A stretch of 64,000 bases of DNA from assembly GCA_963848035.1 (NCBI GenBank), contig CAWKCD010000001.1, positions 3,410,001 through 3,474,000 on the forward strand. Reading direction: 5' to 3'. The notes beneath the pieces are model-generated. The model was not told the origin of the DNA and did no database searches. It was given only the letters and a program-made list of their open reading frames with translations. The translations under genes and the position numbers were made by a program. This document shows, in pieces, positions 59,116 through 64,000 of the stretch (position 1 is its first letter; every line of letters starts with the position of its first letter). This stretch comes from JAVVHH01 sp963848035. Its GTDB lineage: Bacteria; Pseudomonadota; Alphaproteobacteria; Acetobacterales; Acetobacteraceae.

Positions 59116-61092
59116 TTACCGATCGCTGAACGTGACGAGTTCGATGCCTTCGTCGACGAGTTCGCCAGCTTGGGCGCGGACGGAGGCCACGACGCCGTCC
59201 CGGGGCGCGGCCAAGCGCATCTGCACCTTCATGGCTTCCAGGACGATCAGCACGTCGCCTTTCTGGACTGTGGCGCCCGGTTCGGTATGGAGGCTGACGA
59301 TCCGGCCAGGCATGGGAGAGAGCAGGCGTTCGGCGCCGCCGCCCTCGCGGTCGGGAGGGGCGAGCGGGTCGTGCAAAGTCAGCGACCAGGCGTCTCCATC
59401 GACGAAGACCGATACCGTCCGCTCGTTCAGGCTGGCGGCGATCCGGCGACGTACGCCGTCGATCGAGAGCGCGTCGCCATCACGGCGGACGCGCATGTGG
59501 ATGCCGCCGGCGTTGACCGACAATGTGCCGTCGCGATGCGGTGATACGCGGACCGGCGACACGGTCTCGCCGGATTGGAAAGTGAAATCCTGATAGCCCG
59601 CGCCGTTCAGCCGCCACGCGGTCGGCGATCCCCACGGGCTATGCGGGTCCTGGCGAACGGCGAGGGTGGAGGCTTGGCCGAGGGAGGTGAGCGTCGCTTC
59701 GGCGGCGGCGGCGAGGATGGCGGCGGTGGGCGGCTCTGCGCCGCTGGTCAGCAGGTCGGGGTGGCGGCCCAGGAACCCGGTATCGAGCGAGGCTGCCGCG
59801 AAATCAGGGTCGGCGGCGATGGCGCGAAGCAGGCCGAGATTGGTCTGCACGCCGCCGACCTCGTAATCGCGAAGCGCGGACCGCAGCAGCGCCACGGCTT
59901 CCTCGCGGGTCGAGCCATGCACGATCAGCTTGGCGATCATGGGGTCGTAGTGGACGGTGATCGCATCGCCTTGGCGGACGCCGGTGTCGACCCGGATATG
60001 GAGGTTGGCGGCGGGTTGGCGCAGGTGGTGGAGGCGGCCGGTGCTGGGGCGGTAGTCGCGCGCCGGGTCCTCTGCGTAGACGCGGACCTCGATGGCGTGG
60101 CCGTCGATGCCGAGCTGGTCTTGTCGGAGGGGGAGGGGCTCGCCGGCGGCGACGCGGAGCTGCCACTCGACCAGGTCTTGGCCGGTGATCGCCTCGGTGA
60201 CGGGGTGCTCGACCTGGAGGCGGGTGTTCATCTCCATGAAGAAGAAGTTTTCGTCCTCGACGATGAACTCGACCGTGCCGGCGCCCTCGTAGCCGATGGC
60301 GCGGGCGGCGTCACAGGCAGCGCGGCCCATCTCAGCGCGGCGTTCAGGCGTCATGAAGGGGGCTGGGGCTTCCTCGACGACCTTCTGGTGGCGACGCTGG
60401 ATGGAGCAGTCGCGTTCGAAGAGGTGGACGACGTTGCCGTGACGGTCGGCGAAGACCTGGAGTTCGATGTGGCGCGGCCGGGTTAGGTATTTCTCGATGA
60501 GGATCTGGTCGTCGCCGAAGGAGGCGGCGGCCTCGCCGCGGGCGAGGGCGAGCGACTCGGAGAAGGCGGCTGGGGTCTCGACGACGCGCATGCCTTTGCC
60601 GCCGCCGCCGGCGCTGGCTTTGATGAGGACGGGGTAGCCCATCTGGTCGGCCTCGCGGGCAAGCAGCGACGGATCCTGATCGGCGCCGTGGTACCCCGGC
60701 ACGAGCGGGACGCCGGCCTTCTCCATCAAGGCCTTAGCCGCTGATTTGCTGCCCATGGCGTGGATCGCCGAGGCGGGCGGGCCGATGAAGACCAGCCCGG
60801 CGGCGACGCAGGCATCGGCGAACTCGGCGTTCTCGGAGAGGAAGCCGTAGCCGGGATGGATCGCCTCGGCGCCGCTGGCGCGGGCGGCGCCGATGATGCG
60901 GGCGGCGTTCAGGTAGCTCTCGCGCGCTGGGGCGGGGCCGATCGGGTAGGCCTCGTCGGCGATTTCGACGTGCAGCGCCGCGGCGTCGGCGTCGGAGTAG
61001 ACGGCGACGGTGGATATGCCGAGTCGGCGCGCGGTGCGGATGACGCGGCAGGCGATCTCGCCGCGGTTGGCGATCAGAATTTTCGAGAACAT
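59116..61092 (-). CDS. mccA: biotin-dependent acyl-CoA carboxylase alpha subunit (probably 3-methylcrotonyl-CoA carboxylase)
   Basis: Biotin carboxylase plus biotin carrier subunit, 658 residues. The biotin carboxylase domain shows KILIANRGEIACRVIRTARRLG, HPGYGFLSENAEFADAC, LIKASAGGGGKGMRVV (ATP grasp), HIELQVFADRHGNVVHLFERDCSIQRRHQKVVEEAPAP and FFMEMNTRLQVEHPVTEAITGQDLVEWQLRVAAGE. The carrier domain near the C-terminus has LEAMKVQM, with the biotinylated Lys622. The pairing with a separate carboxyltransferase gene immediately upstream (61196-62818) matches methylcrotonyl-CoA carboxylase of leucine breakdown; geranyl- or propionyl-CoA carboxylase is the alternative. Confidence 0.9.
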   Translation of the reverse strand: MFSKILIANRGEIACRVIRTARRLGISTVAVYSDADAAALHVEIADEAYPIGPAPARESYLNAARIIGAARASGAEAIHPGYGFLSENAEFADACVAAGLVFIGPPASAIHAMGSKSAAKALMEKAGVPLVPGYHGADQDPSLLAREADQMGYPVLIKASAGGGGKGMRVVETPAAFSESLALARGEAAASFGDDQILIEKYLTRPRHIELQVFADRHGNVVHLFERDCSIQRRHQKVVEEAPAPFMTPERRAEMGRAACDAARAIGYEGAGTVEFIVEDENFFFMEMNTRLQVEHPVTEAITGQDLVEWQLRVAAGEPLPLRQDQLGIDGHAIEVRVYAEDPARDYRPSTGRLHHLRQPAANLHIRVDTGVRQGDAITVHYDPMIAKLIVHGSTREEAVALLRSALRDYEVGGVQTNLGLLRAIAADPDFAAASLDTGFLGRHPDLLTSGAEPPTAAILAAAAEATLTSLGQASTLAVRQDPHSPWGSPTAWRLNGAGYQDFTFQSGETVSPVRVSPHRDGTLSVNAGGIHMRVRRDGDALSIDGVRRRIAASLNERTVSVFVDGDAWSLTLHDPLAPPDREGGGAERLLSPMPGRIVSLHTEPGATVQKGDVLIVLEAMKVQMRLAAPRDGVVASVRAQAGELVDEGIELVTFSDR

Positions 61093-61144
61093 GGAACTCA
61101 GCTCTCCCGTATCGTCGCCAGCGGCGGACGCAGGGTTCGTGCCG

Positions 61145-61183
61145 CCCTGGATCGCCGCGCGGCTGCGCCGCTCGCGATGACGA
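61145..61183 (+). repeat. REP-like intergenic palindromic repeat, copy 2
   Basis: Between mccA and mccB, a unit opening CCCTGGAT and ending GATGACG with complementary GCGAG/CTCGC-like halves. It is related to the copy at 6151-6189 in the same orientation, with several substitutions. Confidence 0.5.
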
Positions 61184-61195
61184 TGAATGGTGGCA

Positions 61196-62818
61196 TCACA
61201 TCCGGAACACGCCGAAGCGGCGTTCGGCGGCCCAGGGTTCGACGGGGGCGTTGAGGCTGGCGGAGAGCGCCAGCGCGAGGGTGAGGCGCGTGTCGGCGGG
61301 GGCGATCACGCCGTCATCCCAGAGGCGGGCGGAGGCGTAGTAGGGATTGCCTTGGGCCTCGTACTGCGCCTCGATCGGGGCCTTGAAGGCGGCCTCGTCC
61401 TCGGCGGACCAGGCGCCGCCGCGGGACTCGATGCCGTCGCGGCGGACTTGCGCGAGCACGCTGGCGGCTTGCGGGCCGCCCATGACGGAGATGCGGGCGT
61501 TGGGCCACATCCAGAGGAAGCGCGGGGCGAAGGCGCGGCCGCACATGCCGTAATTGCCGGCGCCGAAGCTGCCGCCGATGATGATGGTGAATTTCGGCAC
61601 GGGGGCGGTGGACACGGCGGTCACCATCTTGGCGCCGTCCTTAGCGATGCCGCCGGCTTCGTATTTGCGTCCGACCATGAAGCCGGTGATGTTCTGCAGG
61701 AAGATCAACGGGATACCGCGCTGGGCGCAGAGTTCGATGAAGTGTGCGCCTTTCTGCGCGCTTTCGCTGAACAGGATGCCGTTATTGGCCACGATGCCGA
61801 CCGGGTAGCCCCAGATGCGGGCGAAGCCGGTGACGAGGGTGGCGCCGTAGAGGCGTTTGAATTCATCGAATTCGCTGTCGTCGACCAGGCGCGCGATGAC
61901 TTCACGGACGTCGTAGGGCTCGCGCGGGTCGGCTGGAACTATCGCGTCGAGTTCGGCCGGGTCGAAGCGGGGGGCGACCGGGGGCGTGATGGCGAAGGCG
62001 GGGCGTTTCGGGCGGCCGGCGAAGCTCTTCACGATGCGTCTGGCGATGCCGAGGGCATGCGCGTCGTTCTCGGCGAGGTGGTCGACGACGCCGGAGGTGC
62101 GGGCGTGGAGTTCGCCGCCGCCGAGGTCTTCGGCCGTGACGATCTCGCCGGTGGCTGCTTTGACCAGCGGGGGGCCACCGAGGAAGATGGTGCCCTGGCC
62201 GCGGACGATGATGCTCTCGTCGGCCATGGCGGGGACATAGGCGCCGCCGGCGGTGCAGCTTCCCATGACCGCGGCGACTTGCGGGATGCCGGCGGCGGAC
62301 ATCTGGGCCTGGTTGTAGAAGATGCGGCCGAAATGGTCGCGGTCGGGGAAAACCTCGTCCTGGTTGGGCAGGTTGGCGCCGCCGGAATCGACCAGATAAA
62401 TGCAGGGGAGGCGATTCTGCAGCGCGATCTCTTGGGCGCGCAGGTGTTTCTTCACGGTGATCGGGAAGTAGGTGCCGCCTTTGACGGTCGCGTCATTGGC
62501 GACGATGACGCATTCCTGGCCTTCGACGAGACCGATCCCGGTGATGATCCCGGCGGCGGGGATGTCTTCGCCATACATGCCGTGAGCGGCGAGTTGGCTG
62601 AGTTCGAGGAAGGGCGAGGCGGGGTCGATCAGGGTGCGGACGCGATCGCGGGGGAGGAGCTTGCCGCGGGAGAGGTGGCGCTGTCTGGAGGCTTCGCCGC
62701 CGCCCAGGCGGATGCGGTCGACCTCGTCGCGGAGGCGCTGGACGAGCGCCTGCATCTGGTCGCGATTGGTGCGGGTTTGCGGCGAGCGCTCGTCGATGGC
62801 CGTGCCGATGGCTGTCAT
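61196..62818 (-). CDS. mccB: acyl-CoA carboxylase carboxyltransferase beta subunit (probably 3-methylcrotonyl-CoA carboxylase)
   Basis: A 540-residue carboxyltransferase that moves the carboxyl group from biotin to the acyl-CoA. It shows GGGEASRQRHLSRGKLLPRDRV, ASPFLELSQLAAHGMYGEDIPAAGIITGIG and VKGGTYFPITVKKHLRAQEIA, with LPCIYLVDSGGANLPNQDEVFPDRDHFGRIFYNQAQMS following. GIPQVAAVMGSCTAGGAYVPAMADE, the oxyanion region GGPPLVKAATGE and the biotin-binding IIIGGSFGAGNYGMCGRAFAPRFLWMWPNARISVMGG are also clear. These residues, including the LANLP-type DSGGANLP and FNQAQMS, are those of methylcrotonyl-CoA carboxylase beta. It forms an operon with mccA, about 100 bp upstream of it. Confidence 0.92.
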   Translation of the reverse strand: MTAIGTAIDERSPQTRTNRDQMQALVQRLRDEVDRIRLGGGEASRQRHLSRGKLLPRDRVRTLIDPASPFLELSQLAAHGMYGEDIPAAGIITGIGLVEGQECVIVANDATVKGGTYFPITVKKHLRAQEIALQNRLPCIYLVDSGGANLPNQDEVFPDRDHFGRIFYNQAQMSAAGIPQVAAVMGSCTAGGAYVPAMADESIIVRGQGTIFLGGPPLVKAATGEIVTAEDLGGGELHARTSGVVDHLAENDAHALGIARRIVKSFAGRPKRPAFAITPPVAPRFDPAELDAIVPADPREPYDVREVIARLVDDSEFDEFKRLYGATLVTGFARIWGYPVGIVANNGILFSESAQKGAHFIELCAQRGIPLIFLQNITGFMVGRKYEAGGIAKDGAKMVTAVSTAPVPKFTIIIGGSFGAGNYGMCGRAFAPRFLWMWPNARISVMGGPQAASVLAQVRRDGIESRGGAWSAEDEAAFKAPIEAQYEAQGNPYYASARLWDDGVIAPADTRLTLALALSASLNAPVEPWAAERRFGVFRM

Positions 62819-62833
62819 GGCGCGAGCATAGAC

Positions 62834-64000
<1,167 letters not shown>

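Overview
The window is very G+C-rich, with tightly packed genes that often overlap by 1-4 bases, and the gene content fits an aerobic alphaproteobacterium. Oxygen-dependent cobalamin synthesis, a PQQ operon with its quinoprotein relay genes, a type II secretion system (T2SS), TonB-dependent receptors and PEP-CTERM proteins together point to Rhodospirillales, most likely an Acetobacteraceae-like lineage. That placement is inferred from gene content. I saw no rRNA, tRNA, CRISPR array, insertion sequence or phage gene.

Layout. (1) 1-27 kb is a cobalamin (B12) supercluster. On the minus strand lie the start of cobQ (cut by the window edge), cobO and cobU, mixed with unrelated small genes, a caspase-like protein and purU. 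A consensus-like promoter (7145-7173) and a cobalamin riboswitch (7175-7345) then drive a plus-strand run: DUF1636 gene, cobW, cobN, cobG, cobH, cobI, cobJ, cobL, cobE, cobM, cobA, cobB, cobT, cobS, bluB. cobK, cbiD and a cobC-type phosphatase are inserted on the opposite strand. Together these cover nearly all of corrin ring construction, cobalt insertion, lower-ligand synthesis (BluB) and nucleotide-loop assembly. cobF is not seen; CbiD plus CobE probably replace it. (2) 24.5-27.7 kb holds a hydrolase, a creatininase-family amidohydrolase, a metallophosphoesterase, birA and a DUF1272 protein. (3) 27.7-46.1 kb is a T2SS locus: gspD, a gspC/N-like gene, gspM, H, F, E and a lytic transglycosylase; then gspL, gspG, gspK, J, I and the prepilin peptidase. 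Embedded in it are a secreted PF04185-type phosphoesterase, a periplasmic binding protein, a PEP-CTERM protein and two small secreted proteins of unknown function. (4) 43.8-50 kb holds a TonB receptor, a second PEP-CTERM protein and a beta-propeller/phosphoesterase fusion. With the T2SS this looks like a phosphoester-scavenging secretion locus (inference). (5) 50-59 kb holds gfa, a TonB receptor divergent from pqqA, pqqABCDE, and the quinoprotein-relay metallohydrolase and SoxYZ-like carrier, then small genes. (6) 59-64 kb holds the two subunits of a biotin-dependent acyl-CoA carboxylase (probably 3-methylcrotonyl-CoA carboxylase) and an MFS transporter cut by the right edge. BirA in region 2 would biotinylate the carboxylase.

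A striking technical or biological signal is that eleven otherwise well-conserved genes are broken by single-base frameshifts. Wherever direction can be decided, it is always one extra base. They cluster in cobN-cobB and in the two large phosphoesterase genes, and are absent from the T2SS, pqq and carboxylase genes. Insertion-type assembly error is the simplest reading. I list these genes as pseudogenes, but each still encodes a full-length, family-typical protein once the extra bases are removed.
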